Assembly: GCA_018296165.2 (NCBI GenBank)
Contig: JACKQL020000001.1
Coordinates: 2,418,001-2,482,000, forward strand
From: Termitomyces sp. T153
Taxonomy: Eukaryota; Basidiomycota; Agaricomycetes; Agaricales; Lyophyllaceae
Length of the DNA stretch: 64,000 bases
Reading direction: 5' to 3'
In this document: positions 26,307 to 39,088 of the stretch, piece after piece
How the letters are laid out: the number at the start of each line of letters is the position of its first letter
How positions within the stretch are numbered: position 1 is the first letter of the stretch
Made by a program: the position numbers and the translations under genes
Notes under the pieces: generated by a model
What the model saw: only the letters and a program-made list of their open reading frames with translations
Databases searched by the model: none
What the model was told of the DNA's origin: nothing

Positions 26307-27144
26307 ATGGCATGTACTCTCTTTACGGCCCAAAAAAGATGTGAGTGGCATTGTACTTGGGTTTGTGATAGGGTGTTCTTATCTCATGCAAGAATCTCTC
26401 GCGCGACGTAGTGCATGCAATGTGCAGATTGCCACGATGTAATACTTCACTGGGACATAATTCGCTCGAACAACTCTGGAAACATGTAGAGAACTCACAT
26501 CTATCTCGTGTTCCTCTTGTATGTCCGGTTGAAGGTATGGGACTCTACTCCCATCATTACGAAAAGGAAATAACCTTAGATTCTATAATAAAGGTTGTCG
26601 ACCTCATCTTCGAAGCTCCCATGTGGCCATCAAGCATTTTTCAGACGAGCACGGAAATCTCAATGAGACAACCCATTCCCCTCTTTCTCCACTCCTGAAG
26701 CCATCATGGAAACCTTTCTTTCCGTCGATTGCTCTTGCACCACCACCACCACTTCCACAGAACCCCAACCCAGGATGTGTTCTCGTTTCTACTTTCCCTA
26801 GTGTTCTTCGAAGTCGAAAAAGCCTCATAGCTTTTCCATTGTCATCACAAGCATCATTGTCAAACACCTCGCCTCGCAAACAATCACAACAGATTCCGAA
26901 GGTCCTGGTGGAAGATGATGACTTGGACGTGCCTGATTTTGACCAGCTTCCCATATATCGTTGGGATGATGTATATTGGTCAGATGAAATCACGGTCTGG
27001 CGGCCGCCTGCTGTGTTCAGTATGGACGTCGCGCGCCCTCAACGGATGCTTGACGGACTCCTCAGTGAAACACCGAAGAGTATCTCATATGAGGTATTTG
27101 CAAAACATGTGGATGGGCTGGAATGCAAAGGGCTTCTACAGTAA
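26307..27144 (+). CDS. Small C2H2 zinc-finger-like protein of unknown function
   Basis: Three exons (26307-26340, 26412-26534, 26594-27144) join in frame to give about 235 residues. The N-terminus is MACTLFTAQKR. Two finger-like units follow: CRLPRCNTSLGHNSLEQLW with the pair HVENSH, and CPVEGCRPHLRSSH with HFSDEH. The second finger is only completed by splicing across 26535-26593, which supports the model. The rest is a Pro/Ser-rich linker and an acidic segment (VEDDDLDVPDFDQLP) ending in ECKGLLQ, stop 27142-27144. Spacing between zinc ligands is irregular, so binding is inferred. A nuclear role is possible but not shown. Confidence 0.6.
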
Positions 27145-27384
27145 TGGCGTGCGCCTAGTTTATTGACATTTGTTCTGCAGAGCGCCCAACCTTGAGTACG
27201 GCAGGCCGTTAAACTTGGGAGTATACGTTTAAATGTTTGGATTCTGCAATGTTTTCGAAAGTACCATATTGTAATTTGTCGCTGTAATCATAGAAATCTA
27301 TCTACGGGCCTTGTATTCAACAAGATAAGACGAGACTGTCATCACAGTCACGGTACACCTGATTTCTCTTCTCCGGTATACGCC

Positions 27385-28725
27385 ATGGAAGCTTCCCCTT
27401 CTATGTCTTTCCCTGCAATTTTACGAAATCCTGGACTCTCTGGTCGATTTGCTCATTTGCAAGTGAATGCTCTCCCTCTACCTGGGGCTCCGACATCTAC
27501 CAAGAAGCTCAAACGTGAACACGAAGGCAAACGCTGGATAAGGCGCAAAGAGAATGGTAACCTTGTATCGGAGGTGCCTTCTTGTTCATTTTCTGATAGC
27601 GTACACCAGAACGCTTCATGGGGAACCCGCACATTGTCACAGCTTCAAAACGGGACTATGCCATACCAATTCCACATACACGAGCTACATTTCCGGAACC
27701 TTTGCCCCCACATCTTCCGCGAAGCATTAGACTTCCCTCGACTGTCATTCCAGATTCCGACCCAAATTCTGCTAATGCCGGCCGCTTCTCGCTCAGCCTC
27801 AAGGGCATGCGCAGGGAATTACGTAGGAGCGGCTTCCGCGCAGAACTCCTCGTCAGAGACGTCGAGTATGAGATCGTCGAATGGCTTCGAGAAGGCGGCA
27901 TCGTTCTGAATCCGGATTCTCACGGAACGGACGACCTGGCTGCGACTGGTATTCCTATTGGAAATACTGGGATTATCTTCGAGGTCTCTCGTACGCCCCT
28001 TCAGCTGGTTTGGTCTACAGACGACGATTCTTTCGCTCGATACGTGGTGCACTGCTGCGCTAGATATCATGAAGTTGTCAGTTTCAGTATGTCATTAATC
28101 GCCTGTCAAGTGTTTACACTGTCTCACAGCTATCTTCCCAGGCAAGGAAATTTCAGGGCGACGCCTGACCTATCTTCTGCGGCCCAACGTCACCCGGCCG
28201 GACCAATACGCCATAGCCGCAATAGTTACACCTCCGGTAACAGATTTGGATTACACATCATACGCCGATACAGAGTCGGACCGTGGCGGGTTTGAAACAG
28301 ATTCGGAAACAGAGCAACTTCCATCGGGCGAAACGTCTCACCTCCCTGTCATCACCGAAGGCCCTCCCTCACCGAGATTACCACGCCGTCTTGACGAAGG
28401 TCAATGGTCTGTCGTAGGTGAAACAGACCTAGAAGGCGACGAGTCAGGGAGTGACGCCGAGCTCATTACTAACATCGGACCTCTGGATCCACGACCTATA
28501 GACTCCAATAACACTGCCCCAAAATCCGACGATCTTTATCTACGTCAGAGTTATCTACGTCAGAGAGCTCTCCGCCGCCGAAGTTCCCAGGATAGCACAG
28601 ACTCTTCTCCTTCACGCTCCCCAGTTAAACGTCCCTTCCGTCGCGTACCTCTTGGTGAACAACCCCGCTTACCAAGACCTCTATTTCACCAGCAACATTC
28701 CTTCTATGACTATCTATTTTCGTGA
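27385..28725 (+). CDS. Protein with a likely R3H-associated N-terminal domain
   Basis: Starts MEASPSMSFPAILRNPGLSG (ATG 27385). An Arg/Lys-rich block KKLKREHEGKRWIRRKEN precedes an intron at about 27560-27610 and joins to RFMGNPHIVTASKRDYAIP. This layout recalls fungal R3H-associated N-terminal domains, though I recognise it only by general resemblance and see no R3H motif. The middle reads LSLKGMRRELRRSGFRAELL and PLQLVWSTDDDSFARYVVHC. After an intron at about 28089-28140 the C-terminal third is acidic and Ser/Pro-rich (disordered), with an RQRALRRRSSQ cluster and the end FYDYLFS at 28725. RNA or DNA binding would be the guess from the basic region. It converges with chitin synthase, leaving 163 bp between stops. 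Confidence 0.6.
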
Positions 28726-28888
28726 CTAACGATGATAAGAGAATATCAGTGTACTTGTACATGTATTCCGTGCAATAATGTGCGATAACTCATAATCTAC
28801 AGTGCGAGCTACGTATATGTTTTTGTCTATAAGAATGATATGAAAGACCTACAAGTCTAATTAGGATCTCACATAGTGATAGGGTTGG

Positions 28889-31800
28889 TCAACCCATTAT
28901 TAGGTGCGTAATAAGGTACAATGTCGATCCAAGAAATCGCTGATGTAAAATCATCAGCACTTGGAATTAAACCAGGCAAGACATAAAGCTTAAAGTTGAA
29001 ACGTACAATGATGTTGGTTATGGCAGTGAAAGTGAGAATAAATGTCAAGTAAGCCTTCGTCCGACTGGTATGATTATTTTGGCTGAAAGTACTCGAGGAA
29101 TTTCCACCACTCAAGATAGCCACAAGGAGCAGACCCTGAAAACAGCGTCAACCACACCCTGATACAGACCTGACGGAACATACGTTTGACAGCACCCATG
29201 TCAACAAAACCTGGGAATGTATGTGAACGGAAGACAAGCGTTAAATGGTATATCGCACATTAGTCCTGACGCTGGCATAATAATCCTTAGCAGCCTGCTC
29301 TCTCTCAGCGATCGTGGGCGTATTGCCACCAGGTTTTTTCACTATAGCCGGCTTGCGTGTTTTCAGGTTTTCGAGTGCTTCTTCGTAAATTCCATTTACG
29401 TCGGCCGCTTCCGTCAGCATTTCAAGATCCACTTGAGAGTGACTATCTTGCATGACAGCTCCGAGATCGGTGTCTGGTCCATTATCCTGTTTCGTTCCCC
29501 AAGAGATCTGAACGACAAAATAACTCAGTCTTTATCATGGGTGTGTACAAATGAGACCAACATCATCAAGATTGGAAAACGCATAGCTAAGGATGAGGGT
29601 GAGGAGAAGAGAAAGAAAAGACGATAAAAGAGCAACACACATGTTCAGGATGTTGACATATGTAGGCGAGAGGAACATGTAGGGTACAAAGCTGGTAATC
29701 ATATGCCATGGATCAAATGCCAAAATACTGGCGAACAGGTATACTAGCATTATGTGTCAGTGCGTTCAGAACCGAATGAGTGGAGGTGACAGACATCCGT
29801 AAGTAATCACAACGCTGAAAAGCATGATACTATTGGCAGAACCACCCTGTTTTGCCGCTTGTATTGAACATTTGACAGATGCGAATATGAGATAGATCAT
29901 TAAAGCGCCAAAGCAGCAGGCTGTGGATTTATATTTCCACTGGGACCTGCAATGGGGAGGATCGATATAAGATTATTTGTAAGAGCATACGAAACGCATA
30001 CACTTTTGGTTTATTGCCCATAGAAAAGATGAAGCAAGAAACAACGATAGAAGCCATAATGAACTGTTTCAAACAAGAACATTAGTCTTGAAAATTGTAT
30101 TCACACAAGCTTCATCGAAGTGCAATACCTGGACGATTGTGTTAAAATACGCAATTCCGGACATTTTGAAAGAAGGATCCTCCAATGACGAAGTCAACAC
30201 CACCTAGAAATCGACATATTAAAGACTTCAACTTGGATCCCTGTGGTGAACGAATGATTACAAAAAACAAATAAAAGTTCCCCTATGATGAGAAAAATTC
30301 AGTCAAACAGGAGCTGAGCAAACCCCAAGACAATACCCACAATGCTAAACCATGAAAAGATGAGGTTGATTATATTATACACGGTTTCCACCATAAGCAC
30401 GGTCTTTCGCGTCAAACTATGCCCAGACCGCAAGATCTGTTCAACATGTGCTATCGCATATGTCGCAGCAAAGAACGAGCCATTTAGCCATCTCCGGCGT
30501 TGGCTAATGAACTCTGGAAGGGCTTCGGGGACATCTGTCTCTCCAACAGCACCTCTGACATATTTAAGGACCCTAGACCGTCCATCTTCAGCTAAAGGTC
30601 AAAAAACAAAGAGATGACGAAGGATTACCAATTGCAATTTGACTTGGCCACGAGCTCAAAACAGAGAATACGCTACAAACACAAATGAAAATTTTTCCAG
30701 TTGGCGTGCAAGTCAAGAGACTCACATCTTCAGCAAGATCTATAAGCGAAAAGATGGTACATCAGCCGATACAACATCTAGATAACGATGCGCCTTACAC
30801 ATATTAGAGGTGAAAATGTCTGTGTCACGTCCATGTAGAACCTCTCCCTTGAAATACGACGCTAATGGACCCACGCCCTTATCGTCATTTTGCAAGGCGA
30901 TATACCTAAAAAATCAACATAAAGATAAGATGCTGGGCTTGAAACGTAGTAGAGATGCCACAAACCGGTAAGCTGAAAAAGCACCAGGCTGGAGAGCAAA
31001 GACCAGTCAGGATGTTGTCCAATGTTGTATGTGAAGTCCTTACTAAAACGCTAATATATCCAAACGTTGACTCCGTAGTTTTGTCTAGTATACTACTAAT
31101 CTTGTATTCAAAGTTCTGAGCCGCAACTTGGGACATGATATATCAGCTATATCACCAACAGAAGAAAAAGAGCCAACCCAGAGGATTGAGGAGAAGTGAC
31201 CAGTTTTTCCCTTTGAATGTGGAGATCTCTCCACATGCCCCACCAACGTTTGAGTTGACGTCAAACGCCTTCCAGAGACGATATATACTATTGTTACCGG
31301 GACGCGTACCAACGTCTAACAGAACACATACGTTCGGCTGTGTAGTGTGTGTCAGCTAACCATGCCATCGTATCGAGGTCTCAGGCTACACGCACTTGCA
31401 ACATCGGCGCGAAGGCATTGAAAAACCACCTGTGACTATTTATCTTCTTCTGGTTCTTTTCCTTCATGCAGAAAATTATTTGTGTTGGCATGATACCCTT
31501 GTCAGGGTATTTAAAATGCAAATTAGGATCTAACGCGAAGGTGGTGGTGTACTCAAACAAATGAGCGGTGACCTCCTTGTTATTGACCATATTTTTCATA
31601 TGATCACCAGGTTGGTAAACACCCAGAAGTGTCAGGCAATCGAGCACACGAGGATGAACTTTTTTGCGGCCATCGGCAACGATACAGACAACAACCTCTC
31701 AGGAACGTCAGGGAGCTAACTTGGCTTAATGTAGGAATAGACACACCTTTTGCCATGCGTTCGGCCCCCAAGTCTGTGAATTCTTTCGCGTACAGAGATG

Positions 31801-32958
31801 ACCAATGTTCCGCATTACGCCATACAACGTCCTACAGAACAACACTTCGTCTTCCTATTCCATGATCATTAATTGCTGAGTAACTCAGGAAGTTCAATTA
31901 CGTACGTTATACATCGTGATCACTATGAACAACTCTGTTCGCCTACCAGTCTCATTTTGTCGGAGGAAAAACCCTTTCTTCTCAAATTCATCCGGATCGC
32001 AAGTCACAGCAGTATAGCGTGTCTTCATCGTCTCTGGTTCGCCTCTTCGTGGGAGAACGAGCTTCGGAGGAACCGCAAGGTCAATTACTAGGTTGCCGTT
32101 AGTCAATTGTACACGACGCTTGGTCTTATTCCTGCGCATGACGCGACCAGTAGGGGCGGGTCCAAAATGTTGCGTTTCGAGAGGAGTTTCTGGCAAGGTT
32201 CCTATGGAGGATATTGGTGTTTGTGGCTCGGGGTCGTACAGCACATTGTGGATGAGTGGTCCACGAGGAAGTAGAGCCTTTTCGGGGTCATCATGATGGT
32301 GCTTACGACCCGTGTAATGAACAATGTCTTCCCCAACTACGTAGTAGTCCTCATCGTCGACAGCAGGGGTAGGGGATCGTGACCGAGGGGGTGGACGCCA
32401 CGTTCCGTCATGGCCGGACGCATAGGCCTCGATGTCTGAGCCAAATGACACGTCATAAAGTTCATTTCCAGCCGGTAAAGTTTCGCCCTCGTATGAGACG
32501 TAGGAGTGCATGGAGGGCGGGTGATAATCTTGGTCATCATAGTGAGATCGCTCGGTTGTTGTGAGGTGGGTTTGTGAATCGGAAAAAGGGTTTGTTGCCA
32601 TTGGTGTCAAGGCTTCTTCTTCCAGATGCAGCGTTTCGCCGGTATGAATAGGCGCAAGAGACTGTCCTGGTTGATATGGCCGGTACTGGGGTTGTCCTGA
32701 GTGGGTGCTGTTCCCACTGACCGACTCATAGGCATTGCCTTCCCTGGTTGACGATGGACGTGACGCAGAACCATTTGTATCGGATTGTGAGCCGTGGAGC
32801 AACTGATCTACCGCGCCTCGTATGTCATTGTAAGATTCGTCGATAGGTTCATGTGGCACAGGAGTGTCAGTGAGGCTATATCGCTGGATTGAGGGGTCTG
32901 CTGGTTGGTGCTGCACAGGCATATCGACGCGTGGCACAGGCTTTCTGCGGGAAGCCAT
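28889..32958 (-). CDS. Chitin synthase (division 1, class I-III type)
   Basis: An integral plasma-membrane GT2 glycosyltransferase polymerising GlcNAc from UDP-GlcNAc into cell-wall chitin. An N-terminal disordered region of about 250 residues starts at [14 protein letters not shown] (ATG 32956-32958). It is followed by the chitin synthase N-terminal block [19 protein letters not shown] and the catalytic domain. Visible catalytic motifs are [13 protein letters not shown] (about 31650-31690), [13 protein letters not shown] (about 31290-31330), [14 protein letters not shown] split by an intron (about 30640-30740), and QRRRWLNGS (about 30480-30510). C-terminal exons encode several membrane helices, including [16 protein letters not shown]. 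The last exon after about 28950 ends [16 protein letters not shown], stop 28889-28891. More than ten short introns are implied. The exact class needs a phylogeny. Confidence 0.93.
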
Positions 32959-33462
32959 TGTGAACGTTGAAGAAGAAAACGACCTCCGGCGCAATCATGA
33001 ATGGTTGACGCGCCAAATTCTCAAATACTCCAAGGTCACGGGGTGGCGCCTCAGAAAAGTCAAAAGTTTCATCGTGGGGAGAAAGCTCTTAACAAGACTG
33101 ACCACACGGCAACGAAGAAATCCAGTGTTCACGCGTATATGTACATCTGATTTAATACATACGGCGTGTGCTACCTGGACAGTAAAGGGTACGATGCAAG
33201 ACAAATCAACAAATGCCTAATGTCCGCGACAAGAATTCCCCTGAGACAACAGCAGAGGATGGAAAAGGAAACGGCCTGCGACAAAACACGATCAACTGCG
33301 TCATTCCACAGGGAACATGGAGAGCTTAACAATGATGAATGCTCTTCAAACTGCACATGCGTACATCAGGGCTTGACTGCTATGAAAAGCTTTCTAATTG
33401 CCCAAATGTGGAGGGAAGGGTAAACTTCACCTACTTAGACAAGTCGCGAAATTTTGAGTGCT
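32959..33462. other. Spacer upstream of chitin synthase, no gene seen
   Basis: About 500 bp between the chitin synthase start and the dynactin p25 stop on the same strand. It should contain the chitin synthase promoter and the p25 3' untranslated region. Short frames on both strands lack family resemblance. Confidence 0.5.
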
Positions 33463-34246
33463 TTACCGAGTTTCTAATGGCTGAAAGCGCGTATAGAACT
33501 GCTTCGTTTGAGCTTCCACCATCTCTTGTGTAGATTCAGGAAGGTCTTCTATAAATCGGCCTAATGAAGCATCTCTTCGTCGGATCGTGACCAGCCAGAT
33601 ATGTCGATCGGCAATTACCTGGAGAACCGGCAAACAACGATAATGCAGGTATGACAGTGTTGGGAGGCACAATGGTATTGTCTGCTATCTTAGCGCAGTC
33701 TTTTATTATAGTAAATTTTCCCTATCCAGGGCATCACAAGCGACTCGGGTATTGGGCAGAGCAGACGCACAATGACACAGTTTTTACCAATTTCGACGTG
33801 ATTCCCGATAGTTGCTGCTTCAACGATGCTATTGGTACCAATGTGAACGTGATCTCCAATTTTCATGGGGTAATAGTTGAAATTGCCACGATATGTCTTG
33901 TACGGTGGTCTAACATAGAGCTATTGGCGTGGTCCGTGAAGATAAGAAACGAACCAAGAGACTAACCTCATGACACATCCCTCGCCGACCAAGCAATACC
34001 GCCCTAGCGAAATGACGACGGCATGTCCGGGACCGGTACGCCTGAGGTCACCACGAATGATTGCGCCGCTCGATATTATGGTTTTGCCGCCGAGTATAAT
34101 ATTCTGAGGTCCGGCAATTGTGGCTCGTCGTGAGACCTTGTTTCCTGTGTCCTGTCAAATTGCAGCCCTTCATTGTCGATATCGGGTGTCAAAACACGTA
34201 CAGTCTCAATAAACTCGGTCTTGGGGTAGTAGATCGGGGGTTCCAT
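33463..34246 (-). CDS. Dynactin subunit 5 (p25), left-handed beta-helix protein
   Basis: p25 is part of the pointed-end complex of dynactin, the dynein cofactor, and links it to early endosomes. The protein begins MEPPIYYPKTEFIETDTGNK (ATG 34244-34246). Hexapeptide-repeat sequence follows, such as IAGPQNIILGGKTIISSGA and IRGDLRR, then LGRYCLVGEGCVM. After an intron (about 33870-33960) come KIGDHVHIGTNSIVEAATIG and NHVEIGKNCVIGRFAILKD. An intron at about 33560-33618 joins LFAGSPG to RFIEDLPESTQEMVE. The end is FQPLETR, stop 33463-33465. Length, about 190-200 residues, fits the family. The start codon faces that of the next gene at only 53 bp. Confidence 0.9.
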
Positions 34247-34299
34247 ATGTAGTTGCCCAGTTACAAAGACGGAAGCGGACTCGGAATTTGTTGTTACTC
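34247..34299. promoter_or_regulatory. Very short bidirectional promoter region
   Basis: Only 53 bp lie between the divergent start codons of the dynactin p25 gene and the TMEM70-like gene. Core promoter elements and leaders of the two genes must overlap each other or extend into the partner's coding sequence. Confidence 0.6.
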
Positions 34300-35161
34300 A
34301 TGTTTCCTCCTGCCCTTCGAGCTGCAACGTGCTTCCCGGCACGTCACTCACTCCTCAACTCCATTTTTGCACACAGGCCACGGACACAGGGCTTAGTACT
34401 TCATTGCTTACAACTTCGCCTCCTCTCGTCATCATACAATGAATCAAAAGTTCACTCTCCGGCATTAGAGTCGGAAAAACCGCTATACGAAGGACCTCTG
34501 GCGCAGACATTTCGGCGTTTGAAGATATTCTCGCTTTCGTCCCTTTCATTATCATGTACACTAGCGCCGTTCATGTTCATTGTTGAGTCCAACCTGCCAA
34601 TGACGGCGCGAGTTGCGTTGACTTCCATTGCCATTGGAACCTCTGGGATAAGCACAGGGCTTGTTGGTTGGTGTGGCCAGCCATATGTGACGTCTCTTCG
34701 TTACTTGCAACCAGAAGATAACGGTGGCGCGGAAGGTATTCGTCTGACCACGCAGAGTTTACTGCTAAAACCACGGATCACAACGGTAGGTTGGCGTTTA
34801 ATATGTTACCCTTGGCCCTTGGATGAGAGCTCAAACTGTTTTCATTCGCTTTCCAAGGTGTATGATCCGACATTTTTAATTGAAACACGGCGACCTTTCG
34901 CAAAATGGGAACTCGCAGACAAAATGGTACTTCCAGGCGACAAGACTGTTGAGCCTGGGATGGAAGAGACAGTAGCCGAAACGTCAGACAAAGAAGGAAA
35001 CATCCTGGGACGTTGGGTCGTGAAATGGGACCAGGGCGGTGAAGGAATTTGTCATGAGGTTGGAAAGATAACTAGGTGAGGCATTATCTTTGGCGTTCAG
35101 TTTTTGTCTTTGTTAAGTCATCCATAGGTACTTTAATGTTCATGAGGAGCTCTTAAGCTGA
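34300..35161 (+). CDS. TMEM70-like mitochondrial inner-membrane protein
   Basis: TMEM70 family proteins assist assembly of mitochondrial respiratory complexes (in animals, ATP synthase c-ring and complex I). The N-terminus MFPPALRAATCFPARHSLL (ATG 34300) is rich in Arg, Ser and Leu, like a presequence, with further RPR and LRLLSSSY elements. Two hydrophobic segments follow, LSLSCTLAPFMFIVE and ALTSIAIGTSGISTGLVGW, with the family-like FRRLKIFSLSSLSLS just before. An intron at about 34786-34855 joins LKPRITT to VYDPTFLIETRRPFAKWEL. A second at about 35077-35128 leads to the last exon YFNVHEELLS, stop 35159-35161. The fold and placement match the family; complex specificity in fungi is not known to me. 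Confidence 0.8.
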
Positions 35162-36516
35162 GCTGTCTGCCATATTTGAATGGTCACGTACTTCTGGCTG
35201 TTACACCACCAATCATTCATTGTGCTGCTGCAGTACGGACACTGGGCACACAGGAAGACTTTTTATCTGTGCTTCAGTGATCATAGGATATTCGATTTCG
35301 TCATGGCAGCCTACAATACTCCTCGAACCTTGACAGAAAGGATCTTGAGCATATGTTGAATCTGTGAATTGCCACGCGTCACAAGTGATCGCTAGCCACA
35401 ATTGTCTACTGTGGACTACCCTACTGTAATATTTCTCTCATGTGTTCAACCTCACATCGACGTACAGCTCTATGAAACTTGGTTCACCTCTAATCCCTCT
35501 GGTAAGTATGACACTTCAATCCTGCAGACTTTTACGACTGCCGCATCAGGACCAAATTCTGATGCATTTGATGTTGGCTGTCAGATTTCCATCAGGGTCT
35601 TCTCATCATCCTCGCGTGGTGATTTTTCTCACTATTAGCCCGTCTTTGAGTAGAACTTAACGCCGGTCGTTCGGTCAAGATGGTTCGTTGTTTCCTCTGG
35701 AGCCACGACATGTGCAGGTCTTGTAGCCATTTCGAATGTCAACGCAGGCCTGATGATCGACAAGTCTAATAGTAATCAAGTGCTTTCATCTGCCCATTGC
35801 CCCAATCCGAACAATCTCTTGGCATTGCCCTTGACACCCAGCTCAGTTCGTTCAGAAAAACTCTACCTAAGCACAGCATAAGGGGAGGCTGGGGTGGAGC
35901 GCCGTTGAGTCGCCCAGGTTGCCCGTGTCGCTGTCAAGTTCAACACAAAAATAGTGGAAAATGTAAAGGAAGCCATCAACAGAGACAAGAAAATATGAGA
36001 ACAGAATTGCTCTTTTTTCTGGACCAAGACTAACTCAAGAGGATGTCAGGCGGGGGCGGTTCACCCAATTTGTCGCCAATTTGTCGTCGATGAAGGCAGA
36101 AAGAGCCATCCCGAATTCAACTGGATTACACGCCACGCTAAGCATCCGCACCAAGTATAAAGGCGTCAGAGGTACAATATATTATGTCAGAGGAGCGAGT
36201 TTTGGAACGAGGATGATGGTGGATATCTTAATGTCAGTATTTTTGTTTTATGTTACATCTACTCTTTCTTACCAAATGCATATAGTGGGCATATACAGGC
36301 TTGTTCATTCAGGATGGCAAGGAAAATAAACATATTTGTTGTTCAAATAAGGGCATCAGTAGCACCGTGACACCTATTTGACCATTATGAAATCTATACC
36401 GTTACAATCATCAAATGTAACCTGTATTTCGAGGGGTCTACCGTGTCACTGACAACCAGACCGTTGGATAAAGCACCCAGATGAATGGATACCGTGGGGG
36501 CAATTACAGCTTATTC
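35162..36516. other. Intergenic region, no gene recognised
   Basis: 1.35 kb between convergent genes with only weak, short frames. It is AT-leaning and repeat-free at the resolution I can see. It could hold long 3' untranslated regions or a decayed gene. Confidence 0.5.
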
Positions 36517-39088
36517 CTAATCGTCTTCAAAGTCGCGCTTTGTAGGCTCTGGTCTATAGACAGAACAACATTAGTTCTAAGTTGAAGAGATGTCATAGAA
36601 AGCGAACGAACAGTTTGAGTCGTAGAGACGATCTTCTGGGACGGCTACAATGTGAGTATGGATGTTCGATGCATCCACCATGGAGGGAACAACGTCTTTC
36701 ATAGTCTTGGCGCCTAGCAGACGCATGTTCATCTCGAATTCATCCTAGAGGATGTTAATTTCTTCTCAGCTGACGAAGTAGGGTGACCTACATGCAGGAT
36801 CTGCAGTGCCTTGTCTATACCCTCAGGTCCATAGGTAGAATACGCATAAAGAAAAGGACGTCCAACACCAACTGATCATTTGTTAGGCATCCTTTGCACA
36901 AGTAGAAAGAACAAGTACCCGCTGTGGCACCGAGGGCAACTGCTTTGAGTACGTCTGTTGCTCTGCGCACACCTCCGTCAACGAATAACTGGAACTTCTC
37001 GTTCGGGAATGTTAAGCCACGCATGGCCTTGAACTTTCCGACCACTTCGACTAAGACTTCTATACCAGAGCGTGCGAAGTCAAGTTGCCGCCCGCCATGG
37101 TTGGATAAGACTACGCCAGCAAGACCACGGTCGTACGCTTCCATTGCATCCTAGAACCTTTCGTTCAAAAACAGATGAATCACAAATATCTATACCCACC
37201 TCCCAACATTGGACACCTTTCAAAATCAAAGGCACTGAAAAGCATCGGAGTGAATGGCGGGATGTAGTTGAAGTAAATGACAATATACTAACTGCGGGTG
37301 ATACTCTTGAACCAAACCAAATCATTCCAATTCAAACCAGGATCTATAAACGACTGTAACCTGTCAATCAGTCGCGAAAGGGGAAAAATAGACAACATAC
37401 GCTTATAGCTCTAGCCGCTCCCTGTGATCTGTCAACTCCTTCTGACCCTGCTTTAGTAACTTCAGAAGGATCTTCTGCTTCAAATTTCATCCGCATATCC
37501 TGCGATATGAAACGGTCAAAACGGTGACCGAAATGAAAACGCAGAACATACCTTCTCTCGCCGACCAAGCTGGGGCGCGTCTACAGTTATGAAAAGACCC
37601 TTAATGCCCCGTTGCTCCGCATGTTGCACAATGCGTTCCGTAATTGCTCTGTCCTTGTTGACGTATCTGTCCGGTTTGAACGATGTGATGGTTGCAGTAA
37701 GGATGAAAACGATAAGGCACTTACAATTGGAAAAATTGAACTTGCCCCGGTTGGGCTCCATCTACGATCTCGTCAAATGAACAAGATGCTAGCGTAGGTA
37801 TCTGAAAAAAATCAGTATGTATCTCAAAATCGGGGAAGAGGAAGACCATCTGTATGAGACCATGCTTGCCGGCTGCTCTTGTCAGATTGAGTTCACCATC
37901 AGGGTGTCCAAGCTTTCCCAGCGCAGTAGCGGTCTATAATACTTGCATCATTTCACTGTATTTGGTAAATACCAGAGAAAATTGCAAACAATGTATACGG
38001 GCATGCTCGTTTTGTGGCCAAGAATCGTTGTTGACCAGTCGACTCTTGTGACATCACGAAGTACTCTGGGTCTAAACCAAATCCTGTAAAATTACACATT
38101 TTACTTAGTTATTCATTCGAGCACAGTCAAGGAAAACATGCCTGTGATAGGCTGCGTGGTTTTCCCTGTTGGTAATTTCATCATCTGCGGCAGACGAGTA
38201 GTAGGCCCAAGCCTTGTCTGTCATGGTCTGTTGAGCAATCGCCTGTAAGGAGACTGGTCAATGAATGCAAAGACATTGCATAAAAGAGACAGACTTCGAA
38301 ATCATGGAGGTTGAGAATTTCATTTAGCGGGGGTCTCGCAGTAAACCGTGCTTGACGCGCCTTCTCCTCCTCTGTGACTACGACTTTCGCCTGTTCAACG
38401 GTATCCAATGCGACTGGTCCAAGGCTGAGTCCTGTCATCAACCCAAGATAGCTCACGCATGTCCAGAGTAAGAGCTTACTGCTTGTCCGCAGGCAAATTC
38501 GTAGTGATAGCGTCTGGAGGGTGAATAGGGTCATACTCTTGGCTTTCTCAAACTTGAAGGTCAAAGATAATGTACGGCATTCATGTTGGATACTCACGTT
38601 GCATCTTTTCCGGCATACTTCAGTATGATCTTACTACCGCCTGGAGGGATATGATTTAAGCACTCAAGACCAATTGGTTAGTACAAGTCCCAAATTACAC
38701 ACCAGGATGGTCTGAACAAAGTCGTCTGTCAAAGTGGAATTTATGCTTGCCAACACTCACCGTCCAAAAATTCAGTAACGTCATAAACTTGACCTATATT
38801 CGCAAAACTTAGTCACAAAACAGTGATGGTAGATATGTTTTCCTAACCGTGAACGATGATCCAGCAGCTGTCTCGAGAGTTATGTTTGGCAACTTCCTGT
38901 CCAGATAACATTCCAATATGCAGGATTCCAGTGAGTACAACGGAAACGAAAATGGGGTATAAGTCAACTGCTTCGGAAGCGTGAGACCTCACTGGCCTCG
39001 AACCCGGGCCGAAGAGGGCCACCGGGAAGCACGGGTGTCTAGATATGTATACGGAACCAGATACGGAACCAAATTTGTCGCGGTACAT
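36517..39088 (-). CDS. CYB2: Flavocytochrome b2, L-lactate:cytochrome c oxidoreductase
   Basis: Oxidises L-lactate to pyruvate in the mitochondrial intermembrane space and passes electrons via FMN and heme b2 to cytochrome c. The cytochrome b5-like heme domain begins at LSGQEVAKHNSRDSCWIIVHG (about 38845-38911) and continues after an intron to VYDVTEFLDEHPGG. The FMN domain includes VYITATALGKLGHPDGE and GIKGLFITVDAPQLGRRE (about 37550-37625). The catalytic-histidine motif is VVLSNHGGRQLD (about 37080-37115), followed by FVDGGVRRATDVLKAVALGA and VGVGRPFLYA. The end is TKRDFEDD, stop 36517-36519. From ATG 39088 the frame adds a basic stretch then a hydrophobic LYPIFVSVVLTGILHIG, a plausible bipartite presequence. 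The alternative start is 38911. Confidence 0.88.

Noticed and set aside
33166..33423. Plus-strand frame upstream of chitin synthase
   Set aside because: Low-complexity, unsupported by motifs, and placed where the chitin synthase promoter is expected.
35402..36329. Series of short plus-strand frames
   Set aside because: They do not join into a protein with recognisable features; treated as intergenic.
38980..39015. Sequence matching a tRNA B-box (GGTTCGAGGCC on the minus strand)
   Set aside because: No matching A-box or cloverleaf stems at the right distance. It lies in the likely CYB2 presequence region.
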